Positions 12,904-25,701 of a stretch of DNA of 64,000 nt are shown piece by piece (the first letter of the stretch is position 1; every line of letters starts with the position of its first letter). Source of the stretch: Cryptomeria japonica (taxonomy: Eukaryota; Streptophyta; Pinopsida; Cupressales; Cupressaceae). Both the position numbers and the translations under genes were made by a program. The notes under the pieces were generated by a model. That model ran no database searches. It saw nothing but the letters and a program-made list of their open reading frames with translations, and was not told the DNA's origin. The stretch spans positions 366,307,667-366,371,666 of the forward strand of contig NC_081415.1 of NCBI RefSeq assembly GCF_030272615.1, read 5' to 3'.

Positions 12904-14690
12904 TCTTGTCTAGCCTGATCATGTTCTACATGCTCTAAAGTTGAAACACAAAAGGTTACATTAATTAATACACCAAATGCAATTAAAGATTTTTAATTGT
13001 ATTAATCCATAATGTGTTTTATATAGCACATGAATACATCCAGTATCAGGATGCACACAACCATGACCTTCATCTACAGGTTGTGCTCCACCCTCACCAG
13101 GTTGTATTCCAATGTCATGTGCAGTATTATCATTGCTTGCATGTTTAAAACAAATAGGTGCATAATTACTTTATGGTGGAAATTAATATTGAATAGATTG
13201 CACAATTATTCATTTTTAAATAAACTTCATTGAGTTTATTTACTTGTGTTGGATTCTATGGAAGCTTGTGTTTTCCCAATCAAGAGTCTTAGGCGGTTAG
13301 CCATGGCTCCATAGCCTTGCTGGAAGGCAATCTTCAAGTCCTCTTCTATGGGAACTCTCTTGAATTTAGAGCCCTACATTTTTGCATAAGATCATGAATT
13401 TTTATTTTATGGTGTGATAAAACCAAAATTATTTGGATACAATATTTCATTTATTTATACTTACAATTCGTGCGGCTAATTTCATATAACCACCAGAGCC
13501 AAGTTTGTGTTGCTTGTGTTTGTCTACTCTTGCCTTTGTTGCCTTCATTGTGTCGGACAACCTATGAAAATTTTGAAATACGTTAGATTATGTAAAAATA
13601 AAGAGTAATCGATATATAATTGTATTGTTGATAGTATCACATACCTTCATTGGCTCGGTGGTGTCTTTCCTTTTTTTCTTTTCAACCTTCTCCTTTCTAT
13701 CCAACACTAGGTCCTTCCACTCCCTCTCTGGAATCATGGGGGACACTCGTACTTTTTGTTCTTCTTTAAATGTGACCTATATTGGTCCCTCACATACTTT
13801 AGATAGGTACCAACTTTCTTAAGGACCTTGGTTTGGCTAAATGTGTTATTACCGAACATCACAACTAAATAGTTAATAAGCTCATCTTTTAAATCTTTAT
13901 TTTGGGAATTCCACCATGTACATATGGTGGGCCTGAAGATCTCCAATGTAATATCATTTAGATTTTTATAAAAAACATTATTTCCTACAAAAAGATCATG
14001 GGATCCTTAGTCTAAAAGGAGTGATCAATAAGTAAATTTCAATTGGATTATATATAATAATAATAAAAACATTTAAAGTACATGGGACCTTCTCTATCTT
14101 TATGGGAACGAAATTCTTGATCACCACAAATGTGATCGACAATGTTCCCGTACTATAAATATGGGAAAATCCAGGAAATGCTGCTAAAACATTCCAGTAC
14201 TAGTGGCCTCTGCATCCCCAGGTACATGTCCTGATGCATGTTCTGGCATGTGTTCGCTGCTAGAGGGTGCACTACCCGATGTCTGCATGCTATGTGTTGT
14301 TGACATTTCAATCAAAAATATAGGCATGGATTATGGGGTCGGATGATGTGATGTATGCATAGGAAGATCAAGATTGACACTTGTACCAACCCCTACTCCC
14401 CATGAATGAACTCATGTTATAATTAAAGATCTCATGACAGCTTACTTACAATTTTTGTGCTCTCTCAGTCAATATTTTAACCCTTTCTCTTATCTCATCT
14501 ATTTGAGGCACCATGAATAATAACTGAAGGATTTTTTCATTGCATTTTTTTTGGGTCTTCCTTATCATATCCAGAGGGTTTGTGGAATATGTGATGTCAT
14601 CATTACATAATAGTGACTGTACCTCCCTATGGATGCTCTCCTCTACTATTGGTGTCTTTCCCCGATCATCTGACTACAACAAGAATATTA
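12904..14690 (-). pseudogene. Transposase_24-like (Ptta/En/Spm) gene, decayed, multi-exon
   Basis: Minus-strand exons with good splice sites can be read in order. 14690-14450 (ESIHREVQSLL, later EIRERVKILTERAQKL). About 14380-14180 (serine-rich, SGSAPSSSEHMPEHASG). 13975-13645 (YLKYVRDQYRSHLKKN, donor AAG then GTATGT). 13562-13466 (MKATKARVDKHKQHKLG, donor GTAAGT). 13371-13255 (EEDLKIAFQQGYGAMANRL). About 13140-13020. The YVRDQYRSHLKK block, the KGRKHK-like basic run and the exon pattern match the plant transposase family pfam03004 carried by CACTA elements, as I know it. A frameshift lies in a C run near 13730. The gene appears to continue to 7655 and is broken by the solo LTR at 8788-12903. 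Confidence 0.6.
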
Positions 14691-14750
14691 AAAACATTTA
14701 CAAAAAATAAATAATAAAATGGTGCAGAGGCACCTAGGCATAACGATATC

Positions 14751-15931
14751 TTATGAGGTCAAAGTACATTTTTTTTTCTTATTTATAATTTGCATACATG
14801 GTTTTTAAGGTCATAAAGTCCATTGATATCAAAAACAACTCAATTGTAAGGCTTGAAGAGCCATTTTGTACCAAGAGACCTAATAGGTCTTGATAGAGTC
14901 AACTAAGATCAAAATGTCCATAAAAGGATAAAAAAAAAATTAATTGATTATATTGAGTCCATTTTTGTCATGTTGAAAACATCCAAGAAGGATATGGTCA
15001 AAGTTGGCAAAGTTGTGTCAAAAATGCAAAAGTTGTAAAGTTGCAGCATTGCCAAAAAGTGCAAAAGAGGTAAAATTTCATCCATCGGTCATGAGTTGGT
15101 TGGAGCAGTTAGAAGGACTGGAAATTAGTTTTTAATGGTTTATAAAACCATTTCTAGTTGAGGTCAAGAGTGGAGGAGCATTTTGGAGGGCATTTGACAA
15201 AGTTTACCCATCAAACCCTCAACTATCATAAAGGTTTAAAAGGTCTGTGACTGTCATAGAGCCAAGAAGGCTCATAAATGTTGTATTTTGAATTTGCAAA
15301 TATTTTAGAATGATGTTATAATGAAATATATTTCCAATGAATCCTTTCTTATGCATTTTCATGGAGTATTTGAAGAGATAAAGTAGTTTTTCTAAAAACT
15401 GTTAAAACCCTTTGTTTTAACACAGTTTATGGGAGGCCCTAGTAACACTGTTATATTAATGGACAAGTGATTAATGTAATTAGTAAGTTTTTATCATTTT
15501 AATATTGAATTCAATAACCACTCATGCTAAGGAAGTGATAGTATGTTTTACTAGATATATGGCAGTTCATTTCATTAAGGGTTTGTTTTAAATAAAGGGT
15601 TTTGCAGACCTTTATACTATGATTAATTGGTTTCTTCATGATCAGATTTGAAAGATTGATGTAATGAAGATTTACTGCTTATCATTGAGTGTGGATTGAT
15701 TTGTAGTATGAAATCCTTGAAGACTCCAAGACAATAGGATTCAGGCCCAACAATGTTTTCTTTATAAAACATTGTGATCAAAACCAGAATATGACCAGGT
15801 AATCAAACTAAGGAATTGGCAGTCCTAATTGGAGACAGTAACATAAAACAATGAGGTAAGCCTGTCAATTAGAAACTCCTGAAGATGCATCACAATTTGT
15901 TCTCTAAGCCAAAGCCTTCCTTGTACAATCA
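14751..15931. mobile_element. Probable 1.2-kb solo LTR
   Basis: Flanked by ATATC on both sides (14746-14750 and 15932-15936). The right end is CAATCA (CA terminus). The left end is TTATGAGG, so the expected TG is absent, perhaps mutated. A TATA-like TTTATAAAACC lies near 15140. No coding capacity. It sits in a probable intron or flank between the Transposase_24-like exons and the SET gene. Confidence 0.45.
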
Positions 15932-16092
15932 ATATCCCGTGACAAAAATTAAATATAAAAAAACATTAACAAAATGAGACCAATAGACTTACAAAAAAAA
16001 ACATAATAATAAAATGGTATATTGGAGTCATTAATTGGAGGTTGGGTAAAATGGTATATAGTATGTATCACCCCCATAGTAACTATGTTAGT

Positions 16093-16809
16093 ATCTATGT
16101 GATTCAAATTGATTAGCAACTCTTCACCTACAGTTATTGATTTTATTGCACATACGAATACACGGTTTCCCTTGCGTGCCTTGAATATGCAATTGGGTTG
16201 CTTATTTGTTGACCCAAGTCATGTACTATTTATAAACCCTACAATATTCCCTAATGCTTTTGGCCTTTCATCAATGTACATAGCCACTCCTTTATTTTGA
16301 TCCTTATCTTTTAGTTGTATATAATTTGCTGACAGTGCATACCTACGCATACTATGTGTATATTGAACCAGTTGCATCCAATCTTTGCAACTATAATAGG
16401 GTCTAACATACTCTATCAATTTAGTAACTCTGCCATAAAAGACCTTTATACCGTCCATGCAAAATAGGCCCAAACCATGTAATGACGATGGTGTTATGCG
16501 ATATATCCTCTCATTGATACAAAAATCAATGTTTATTGGAGGAAGTTCCTTGGGTACCCATTATTTCCATAGATGTTTGTACTTCAAGGGCACCTCGATG
16601 TTGCCTATGATCTCATCATTATAAAAACATGACCCCCCTTTAGCAAGAAAAAATTCCATGCGTTTACAAAAAATTCTTCTAATCTTTTCACCTATTGTTG
16701 ATCTCCATCTTTTAGACCTACTACATGTTTCACTTTCCTCTTCTCTTCCTGAATTTCCTTTGCTCAAGGAAGATAGATCTGGCAAATACCTATTTGGTGG
16801 TACCTGCAC
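16093..16809 (-). pseudogene. SET-domain protein pseudogene
   Basis: Reading the minus strand from 16809: a basic segment, an in-frame stop at 16561-16563, then PSSLHGLGLFCMDGI, VQYTHSMRRYALSANYIQLK, MYIDERPKALGNIVGFINST (16230-16290) and, after about 25 bases that shift the frame, QPNCIFKARKGNRVFV and IKSITVGEELLINLNH, ending near 16093. The G-L-F start, the ALGNI.GFINS block, the N-C pair and the terminal GEELL match the SET lysine methyltransferase fold. The final tyrosine-bearing step is changed (INLNH for the usual IDYD-like end). With a stop and a frameshift it cannot make a full protein. It lies upstream of the CACTA-type exons on the same strand and could be a captured host fragment. 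Confidence 0.7.
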
Positions 16810-17291
16810 TCCATCAAATGAGAGAGATAGTTACCAAAAATTCTTTGAGGCTTTTCATGGTCCATCAAAATGTGAGTGAGCATAACTATAAGGTGACAAA
16901 GAGCATCTACAAGAGATTATGGACTTAGTTTTCCACACCCTTCAACTTGGCCGATTATTTTTCATGGACTTTGATTTGATTTCAAAAGGCATTGATAAAG
17001 CTAAGACGTATGTCATCTTGTGTTGACTTGTGACAAGAGAATCTTCTTAGGGGGGGACGTAAGTCACATTAGGCGAACGGGGAATGTAGAGGTAGATATT
17101 TTATCAAAATGGGCACTCACATTTGAAAAAGCAGGTGAAGTCAGATTTGAAGATCTTAGATAAGCTTTCGAGGTAGTGATTATTATGAGTTTTTTAGATC
17201 ATAAATACAGGATGTACTCTTTGGTACTCCTATAGAGTCAGAAAGATGAAGGGGTGAAATAAAAAATCATACCCTTCCTTCAATGTGCATC
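16810..17291. other. Copia target flank, no gene recognised
   Basis: This is the left flank of the copia insertion and rejoins the sequence after 37674. A plus-strand stretch around 17065-17165 (HIRRTGNVEVDILSKWALTF) faintly recalls the end of a retroelement RNase H domain, but stops surround it and I do not call it. Confidence 0.3.
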
Positions 17292-17669
17292 GGGTATGTT
17301 AGCAGCAATCAAGAAGGAAGACTAAGAGGGGGGTGAATCAGTCTTTATCAGATCAAAGAAAATTAAACTGATAAGCTACAACAATGAATCATATAAGTAA
17401 ATTAACAACACAACAAACAACACCAAGATTTTGACGTGGAAAACCGGGTTAAGGGAAAAACCATGATGGGAACCTACCCATAGTAAGATGATACTCTGCA
17501 ATAGTATGTGAAAATATTATAATGGGGAATGCACATGCATTTGAGAACACTACCTAGAGCTCATTGCCCAAAAAATATATGCTTGGAAGGCTACAACTCT
17601 TAGGGAAGTCTCAGTGACTTACAATATGATTCAAACTACAATCTAAAATAAATGAATTACAATGATAAC

Positions 17670-20545
17670 TGTTACCAAATTTTTGCACATGCTAAATTTG
17701 GTGGCCTAATGAGGCCTTTCATTCATTCATACTGAAAAGTGCCAAGAAAATTAGCAAATATCAAGTCAAATCATTAGCAAGAAATCAGATATGCACTTCT
17801 TCTTTTTTAACTTGTTTGCTTCATGTGCAGATGCAGGAAAAGTAAAATACAACATGTGGGTTAAAATGTGGCTCCCACAAGGGTTGAGCCCAACATGCTA
17901 ATGGAGATGAGTGTTACAAAGATAAATGGATCATAGAAATATTCATGCTCCATTTCACTTTCAGGTATGGCGTGGCTATTAAAACCTTCAGGCAAATTCA
18001 TTTGGCAAGTGTATCGCCAAATCCCCTACGTGGCTGATGTAAGGCCAAAAGAAACTTAGAGAAAATGCAATCGTCCTGTGTAAATTTTTTTACTTGAGTG
18101 CCAAAGAGGATTTTAAAAGGCCAGAGAACTTCCAAGTGGTTTCATTCGTTAGGCATGAAGAACATTTATCCCACATTGGTCACGGGGAGGAGCATTTTTG
18201 TATTTAAAACCAAAGTCGCATTTATCCTTAGTGTCAAAGCTTACGGGATTTTGGCAAGTGGCCAATTAAGGAAGTGGTGGGCCCCCCACATGCACGCACA
18301 TCTCAAGGCATCCAAATTGTGTGACTGGTTGGTGGTCCAATGGCTGGTGATGTGGCACTGAGGTGGACTCTGAGGAAATCACAAGGTGCCAAGTGGTGAC
18401 ATGCAACAAAAGAGGTGGAAGGTCCAGTGGCGATGACGTGGTAGAATAGGTGGCATGTCATCAAAATGAATGTCAAACAAACCTTGGCCATGATGGATCT
18501 CTAAATGGTTTCACTAAAGGCATCGATTCCATCGACATAAGGTACATCAAAGAAATTTGAATTGGTCTCACCAATAAAATTAAGGCATCGATGAAATTGT
18601 AGGTTCGATGAGACATGTGAACAACTTGTCAAAGGAGTATTTTGGCCGAAAGAATGATATCCAATAGGACCAAGTCCATTGGTAGGTCCAGGTGGTGCCC
18701 AGGAGGATCTCATGAGAGAATCAGGGGGTGCCACATGGTGACACATGGTAGAGGGGAGCAGATCAGTCGAGGTTAATGATCGGACAGATCAAGGAAGATC
18801 AAACAATGATGCAAGAGATCTAACAACGGTTGCTATACCGTGATAGAAAAAAGCTCACCAATTATCCATGCGACTTGACGACAAAGCACGTGTAGAAAAG
18901 GTGAGCATCTTAGGTGCTAAGGATCGAGCAATTTGAGGGCAGATCAACGGTCATCGCTATATCACAAGATGAAGATGCTTGTTGGTTATCTCTCATGACA
19001 TAGTGACTGGCGAGGTGGTAGTTGAGGTGGCCATCTAGTTGGGCTCAGAATGAATGAGGATGCACCACGTGGTAGAGAGTAGATGAAGAACCATGGTAGA
19101 CCAAGTCTAGTGGCAAGTCCAAGTGGCGAGACAAGCAGATCTCATGAGCGAATCAGTGGCTGACACATGGTGACACCATGGCATAAGAGAGAGTCACTCA
19201 AAGAGGCTAAAGGTCGAGCATATCAGGGAAGATCAACACTGATCAAGAAAGATCCAAGGGCTATCGCTAAGGCACAATGAGAAGCTACTTGCCTAGTTAT
19301 CATCATGACTTGGTGAAAAGGCGAGCCCAGGAAGAGGTGGGTCTGGTCTAAAGTCTTGAGGATTTTAAGTGGAGCCTAGGTGGATCCATGGAAAAATCAA
19401 GTTGTAACACATGGCAAGGGTCTACAGATGAGTGACTCAAAAGTGGGCCTGTCTATCCCTTTTCCAAGTCAATTTCAAAGTAGTTAAAAAGCGAACAGGT
19501 TCCTGAAGATCTAGCGGTTGTCACTATACTACAATGAAAAGGTACCTGAAGGTTAATCCTCGTGACATAGCGACAAGCCATCAGTAGTCCCGATGGTTGA
19601 ATGTTAATCTATCATGTGCTAATGGTTAATGCAGGTGGTTAAATGAAATGGTCAGATAACTGGTAGCATCTAGGTGAACTCAGCGTGAAATGATGAGAAG
19701 TCATTAGTTTTGTAGTAGTTTTTCTTTCAGTTAGAGTCCTGATTTGGTGGAGAGATGACAACACATATTTTTGGGAGCCAAAATTCATTTTTTAATTTTG
19801 AAAGTTTACTTGTATAAGGGACTTCTTGTAACTTAGTTCTCTAGTTCTAGAGTTGGTATTGGTTCAGCAGTAGAGATCCTTGCTCTTGGAACTTATTACT
19901 TATGAGTATTTTCAGATTTCTCATGGGTAATATTCAGACTTTTGTAAGCAGTTCTACAGATTTGGAATGCAAATAGCTCCTGATTCTCAATAAAGAAGTT
20001 GTTTTCCTTCTCATTATTCTTGGTTTTTCAACTGTTGTTTGTCAATTTTATGGTAAAATATTGTTTTATCATTTTGTTTCATCAGATTCCTTCAAAGTTG
20101 AATGCTAAGAATGTTATGTCATAGTGCAGGTCTATGTTAGTGTTTTCGTTCTTTTGCATCAAAATTGTGAGAACCTCATTGTTCTCCTTTTTGTATACAT
20201 CAGAAAGTCAGAGCCTTTCATAAGAATCACTTTTGCATGCATAAGTAGCAGAGTTGTGAGATTATATAGCTTCAATACTCAAGCATTTTCGTGATTTTGT
20301 AAGCATTTTAGATCATTTCAGTCATTGGTGGATCACCCTTTTAGGAACAGTTTCATTTTATGCATATCCTTCTATCCCTTTTCCAAGTCAATTTCAAGTT
20401 AGTATTAGGTGATCAAATAGGAATTCGGCCTATAATCTGGAGGTGTGCTCTCATAATAGGATACCCACAGCCTCAGAGTAGTCCAATGTGTCACTGGATT
20501 GTAGGAATTTCAAGCTTGCATCGGGTGCAAATCCCAATGACAACA
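17670..20545. mobile_element. 2.9-kb solo LTR nested in the copia LTR
   Basis: Starts TGTTACC and ends GACAACA, so it has TGTT and AACA ends. It is flanked by ATAAC on both sides (17665-17669, 20546-20550), and the copia LTR rejoins exactly when it is removed. No retroelement protein motif is present. It contains a tandemly repeated region (18670-19585), and the phrase CTATCCCTTTTCCAAGTCAA occurs twice, near 19453 and 20370. The best reading is a solo LTR of an element not otherwise present here. Confidence 0.75.
18670..19585. repeat. Diverged internal repeats of the 2.9-kb LTR
   Basis: A block at 18673-18752 (CCAAGTC, TCTCATGAG, CACATGGTGACAC) recurs at 19098-19180, about 425 bases away. 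Within the same region a module of about 75 bases (GATC, then GGTTGTCGCTATA-like, then CATGACATAGTGAC-like) occurs four times, near 18817, 18942, 19252 and 19509. The copies are diverged. Confidence 0.65.
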
Positions 20546-21444
20546 ATAACATCTACAAATGCCTGATGACAGTTTTGGTTAAGCATAATTGTCCGCTCTG
20601 CAATACCAATCTCACCTCAACATTACACTGAATGATAATTCTCTCATTTGCGCAATCACCTCTCTTTGATAAATAAAGACAAAATACCAACACCTAAATT
20701 ACATAGGTATCTCACCTATAAATACAAATCATCAACCTTGATAACAAGGTCAGCTAAACCCTCAACCCTCAACTCATAATTATAAAAATTATATTACATG
20801 ATACAAAGATCGATCACCAGACCAATATAATTATTTAAATTACATAACATGGAACTAATTCAAATTCCCTAATGATCACATCCATCTGAAATCACACCAA
20901 GATCAACCACAACACGCTACATCACCAGAAATACCACATAACACGAAAGTCATCACCGGTTCATAGAAATCACCAAGAACTCACACAATGATCAATGAAG
21001 ATCACCAAAACAAATAGGACATGACTAGGAAATACCAACAAGTACGTTAGAACCATCCAGAATAGTTGCACTAAAACCACTTTTTAAATCTTCATCGATC
21101 AACATCTAGAAAGCTCAAGAACACAACCAATCAACAACTGTCACAAAGAAAGATAACTTGTGGAGCACCAAATCACAAACCATCAGAATTGCAGATAGAC
21201 AAGATCATCCCAAACAATATCCCAAAGTCTCAGCACAAGATCTGATCACACTAAAATATACCAGAAGAAATATCGGATTCTGCAAAATAGTGTTCAACAA
21301 AACCAAACTTCAAAACCAGATCAGAAACTCTTTCCAAACTCACCAAAATAAAGAATAGGAATATATTGACATCAATGACAACAACATATCCTAGCAATAG
21401 TAGTGACAATAACCAAATCCAACAATATTTCCAACAATCCAACA

Positions 21445-21488
21445 ATCACCCTTTTGGCATTGATGGCAACATATGAATGTGAAAAACA
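21445..21488 (-). other. Copia 3' internal remnant with mutated polypurine tract
   Basis: It matches 31885-31928 nearly base for base, but the purine run (minus strand) is interrupted here (CCAAAAGGGTGAT against CCAAAGGGGGAGAT there). It ends where the foreign LTR at 21492 begins. Confidence 0.75.
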
Positions 21489-21491
21489 GTC

Positions 21492-22655
21492 TGTTGGTGC
21501 CCAAAAAGCAGTTTACATTGACTCAAAGGCAGAGACCAAGTTGTTTTCTCCTGAAAATATATATGGAAAGCCACTTCTAACTGTTTAATACTATTCAAAC
21601 TTGGACCAACAATGACAAGGATGCAAGATCCTTCTGCACTTTAGGCTCTGTAGAACCAAGGAGGGTGATCCCCATGCTTATTTGTGATTTTACACTACAC
21701 TCACAAATCATGCATGAAACAAAGCAGATAATCTCATATAAAGACTCAATAATAAGGGAGAATGCTCAGGAATGGAAAATTCCTCAGTGATCCTCAACCC
21801 GCTTGGAGCATGAGATGACTAATACACATGACAAAATTCATATAAAATGAAAATATTCTGATATTCAACAAGTTATAGCAAACCAGTGGTGATTCTGAAT
21901 AGTAAATAAATACCCAGGCATTCACTTAACTATGATCAGTGCCTTATTCCATTGGGTACATGAATTCATACTGCATTAGACTGTACTTCTGACATAATTT
22001 ATCTAACAACATATAACCAGAGATAATATTGCCTTGCAATATATCGTATTTGTAATCCCCACCCAAAACTACTTATCAAAATCCCTGTAAAGATCCCTAT
22101 CACTCTGCAATTTCATTCAAGCATTTAATTGACCTCTCAGACCAAAGCATGAATAAAAAATTACATACACCACAATAGTGCAATGAATGATAAAATCCTT
22201 GATAATATGCATTCAAAACATGATAGAACAATACACTGGAGAGAAGTGGGTTTGAATTATATATTTATTCATTAATCTTGATGTCTCTATAAGAATACAA
22301 TCCATACATAACTCCTTCAAGAACCTGCAAAATTTAGACACAAGAATCTTTCTATTTTTTTCTTTGTAAAATGACCTTTCACAATCCTTTTGTTTCACCT
22401 AGACTTTTCTTTTTGGAAATAGAAATTCAGAACACTTAAGGGACCAAATTTCCGAACCCCATCTCATAGCCCTGAATTCCCTTTTATTAAAAACAAGGGA
22501 GAAAACAAGATTCAGGCCAGAGGAGACAACTGCCATCTTAGAATGACTATAAATAACTGCATTTTGTTATACAAAACAATCATCCTTGAACTTGCTTATA
22601 CTGGATCAAAATATGCAGCCGTCTTCTTCAAAACTCATGATGAAAATTACCCCCA
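21492..22655 (-). mobile_element. LTR in left palindrome arm
   Basis: On the minus strand it follows a purine run (AAGAAAAGATGGGGG near 22650-22664) and ends GGGCACCAACA at 21492. Its inner edge is not certain because a clean TG is not visible after the purine run. It abuts copia sequence at 21491 exactly at the LTR terminus, so that edge is probably an original integration end. Confidence 0.6.
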
Positions 22656-22726
22656 TCTTTTCTTACGGGTTCCAAAATATCTGCCACTAGAAAACAAAAA
22701 TAGTTATGCAAATTGTTTACAACTTT

Positions 22727-24160
22727 CTATTCATCATTCAGATACATGCCACTCCATGCACTATAATCTTCATCAGATGGCCAATTCAAATTCATGACTT
22801 CATCAACTTTTTCCCTATATGGAATATACTTAATGACTACTTGGTTTGCCTCTCTTTCAAAAGTTTCAAAAAATAACCCTGTAGCAATTATTTTATCCAT
22901 ATAATCCTCCAGCATATCCATATTTATACCATCACAAATCATTTCTACTTAGGTATCGATGATTCTCTCTGCCTCTTCCTTCCAAAACTACAAAGGCTTA
23001 ACTGCCCCTTCTCTATCTTCAATATCTGGCAAAAGAGTTTGTTCTAATTTACTAAAACTCTTCATCAATTCCATTACTTTTCTTTCTATATTTTCTCACA
23101 AAATTTGGGCTTCCTGCATGGATTTCACCAACAATTATGTTAGTTGGAGTGCATGTGGTCTCTTAGCATGAAATTTAGAGGCCATAGACATCATTCTAAG
23201 CTCATTTCCCCTTTGTAACCACTTTGTAAATAGGGGAATTGCCACTTCTTTATCATCATTAAACTTTTGAATTGCATCAAAAAGTAAAGAATATAAGGCA
23301 TGGATAATGTTTATCTTTCTTTCAATTTTCTCATTCAAATGAGTTAGCATAGAGCTAACTATATCCTTCTGCTGCTCAGCTAATTCTTTTCTGATTCTTT
23401 CAATTTATTTTCTAATTCAACAATATTCTCTAAAAGCTGAGACTCATTTGGTTCAGTTGATCTTGTAGTATCAAGCTCATCATCATCATCATCATATGGG
23501 ACTAATACCATGCCAGGTATATTAGTACTTGTATTTAATTTAGCTGCTTCTCCTCCTTGGACCATAGGTGGCGACCTAGATGTTGATGGCTCAGACGGTC
23601 CTGTAAGTGCAAGATAGGAAACCTTTATTTGTCCTTTTTTAAGGAGTTGCACTCTCATTTGCAACTCCACACACCTTTTCTGAGATGCATTATAATAATT
23701 AAAAATCTTGTCAAACTTCTTCATCAGTTCAGCCTTCTCAGAAGCTTCCTTTTTTGCACTCTCATGTGCGAGATTAGCAACATCAACATTTAACTTTGTA
23801 GCCTCTACACTTGATGTGTCGGCTGCTCTCTTTATAATTAAGCTTCCCCTCAAGTTGGGGTTTAAATCACTAATGCTAGGCTTCCTAGGTCCTTCCTCTA
23901 GTGCCCATATAGCCAAGGTTGTATAATCATCTGCAAAGTTTGATCCTCTTAATGCTAACCCTGCTTCTTCTTCCTTTGATTTCCTAATTGTGTCAAATGC
24001 CACTGCATATGCTATATACCATTCTGGCAATATCAAGACTCTAGCCTGACTTACAATTTTCATGCCCTCATCAACAGTGATTTTCTTGAACTCTTCCTTC
24101 ATTTCATTCTTTACTTCCTCTTGGATTTCTTGATCTGATCTATCTGGACTTTGGGCCTTC
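22727..24160 (-). pseudogene. Coiled-coil ORF next to the LTR, left arm
   Basis: The first frame (24102-23380, 240 residues) has EEEAGLALRGSNF, LNPNLRGSLIIKRA, a coiled-coil stretch with NASQKRCVELQMRVQLL, a Ser/Pro linker and an aspartate run. A one-base deletion relative to the right arm ends it (near 23385). The next frame continues with an alpha-helical segment (23350-23135) and ends FEREANQV, YSAWSGMYLNDE before a purine run and the LTR. Stops at former CAG codons occur near 22990. The protein is unrecognised. Its position just before the 3' LTR is where some plant gypsy elements carry an extra or envelope-like ORF, but I see no membrane segment. Confidence 0.6.
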
Positions 24161-24189
24161 CTCTCAGTAATCCTTCCTTTGTATTCCTA

Positions 24190-25626
24190 AGAGGAAGGCC
24201 CAAAGGCTAGATAGATTAGATCAAGAAATCCAAGAGGAAGTAAAGAATGAAATGAAGGAAGAGTTCAAGGAAATCATTACTGATGAGGGCAGGAAAATTG
24301 TAAGTCGCACTGGAGTCTTGATATTGCCATAATGGGATATAGAAGATGCAGTGGCATTTGACGTAATTAGGAAATCAAAGGAAGAAGAAGCAGGGTTAGC
24401 ATTAAGAGGATCAGACTTTGTAGATGATTATGCAACCTTGGCCATATGGGGACTAGAGGAAGGACCTAGGAATCTTGGCATTAGTGATTTAAACCCCAAC
24501 TTGAGGGGAAGCTTAATTATAAAGAGAGCAGTCGACACATTAAGTGTAGAGGCTACAAAGTTAAATGTTGATGTTGCTAAGCTGGCACATGAGAGTGCAA
24601 AAATGGAAGCTTCAAAGAAGGCAGGGCTGATGAAGAAGTTTGTCAAAATTTATAATGATTATAATGCATCTCAGAAAAGGTGTGTGGAGTTGCAAACGAG
24701 AGTGCAACTCCTTGAGAAAGGACAAATAAAGGTTTCCTATCCTCCACTTATTGGACCATCTGAGCCATCAACATCTAGGTCACCACCTATGGTCCAAGGA
24801 GGAGAAGTAGATAAATTAAATACAAGTACTAATATCCCTGGCATGGTATTAGTCCCATATGATAATGATGATGAGCCTGATACTACAAGATCAACTAAAC
24901 CAAATGAGTCTTAGCTTTTAGAGAATATTGTTGAATTAGAAAGTAAATTGAAAGAATCAGAAAAACAATCAACTGAGCAGTAGAAGGATATAGTTAGCTC
25001 TGTGCTAACTCATTTGAATGAAAAAATTGAAAGCAAGATAAACAGTATCCATGCCTTATATTCTTTACCTTTTGATGCATTTCAAAAGTTTAATGATGAT
25101 AAAGAAGTGGCAATTCCCCTATTTACAAAGTGGTTACAAAGGGGAAATTAGCTTAGAATGATGTCTATGGCCTCTAAATTTCATGTTGAGAGACCACATG
25201 CACTCCAACCAACATATTTCTTGGTGAAATCCATGCAGGAAGCCCAAATTTTGCCAGAAAATATAGAAAGAAAAGTAAGGGAATTGATGAAGAGTTTTAG
25301 TGAATTAGAACAAACTCCTTTGCTAGATATTTTAAGATAGAGAAGCGACAGTTAAGCCTTTGCAGTTTTGGAAGGAAGAGGCAGATAGAGTCATCGACAC
25401 CCAAGTAGAAATGATTTGTGATAGGCTAAATATGGATATGCTAGAGGATAGTATGGATAAAATAATTGCTAAATGGTTATTTTTTGAAACTTTTGAAAGA
25501 GAGGCCAACCAAGTAGCCATTAAGTATATTCCATACAGGGTAAAACTTGATGAAGTCATGAATTTCAATTGGCCATCTGACAAAGATTATAGTGCGTGGA
25601 GTGGCATGTATTTGAATGATGAATAG
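24190..25626 (+). pseudogene. Coiled-coil ORF next to the LTR, right arm
   Basis: Same protein as in the left arm. Open parts: 24351-24914 (LALRGSDF, SLIIKRAVDT, NASQKRCVELQTRVQLL), 25158-25340, and 25360-25626 ending YSAWSGMYLNDE. Compared with the left arm, a GAA has become TAA near 24331, CAG has become TAG at 24912-24914 and again near 24983, GAG has become TAG near 25150, and a one-base change shifts the frame near 25335. Both arms can be aligned to show the ancestral frame was open through the whole region. Function unknown. Confidence 0.6.
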
Positions 25627-25701
25627 AAAGTTGTAAAAATTTTGCATAACTATTTTTGTTTTCTAGTGGCAGATATTTTGGAACCCATAAGACGGGATGG
25701 G

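Larger units (their letters stand above)
17297..21444 (-). mobile_element. Copia 3' LTR, split by an insertion
   Basis: 17297-17669 and 20551-21444 together match the LTR at 36436-37669 along its whole length (starts TGTTAGCAG, ends CCAACAATCCAACA). The split is caused by the 2.9-kb element at 17670-20545. Excluding this it is about 1.27 kb. It is followed by a mutated polypurine tract and 44 bases of copia internal sequence. Confidence 0.85.

Noticed and set aside
17065-17165. RNase H-like phrase HIRRTGNVEVDILSKWA
   Set aside because: A single short resemblance with stops on both sides is not enough to call a LINE or other retroelement.
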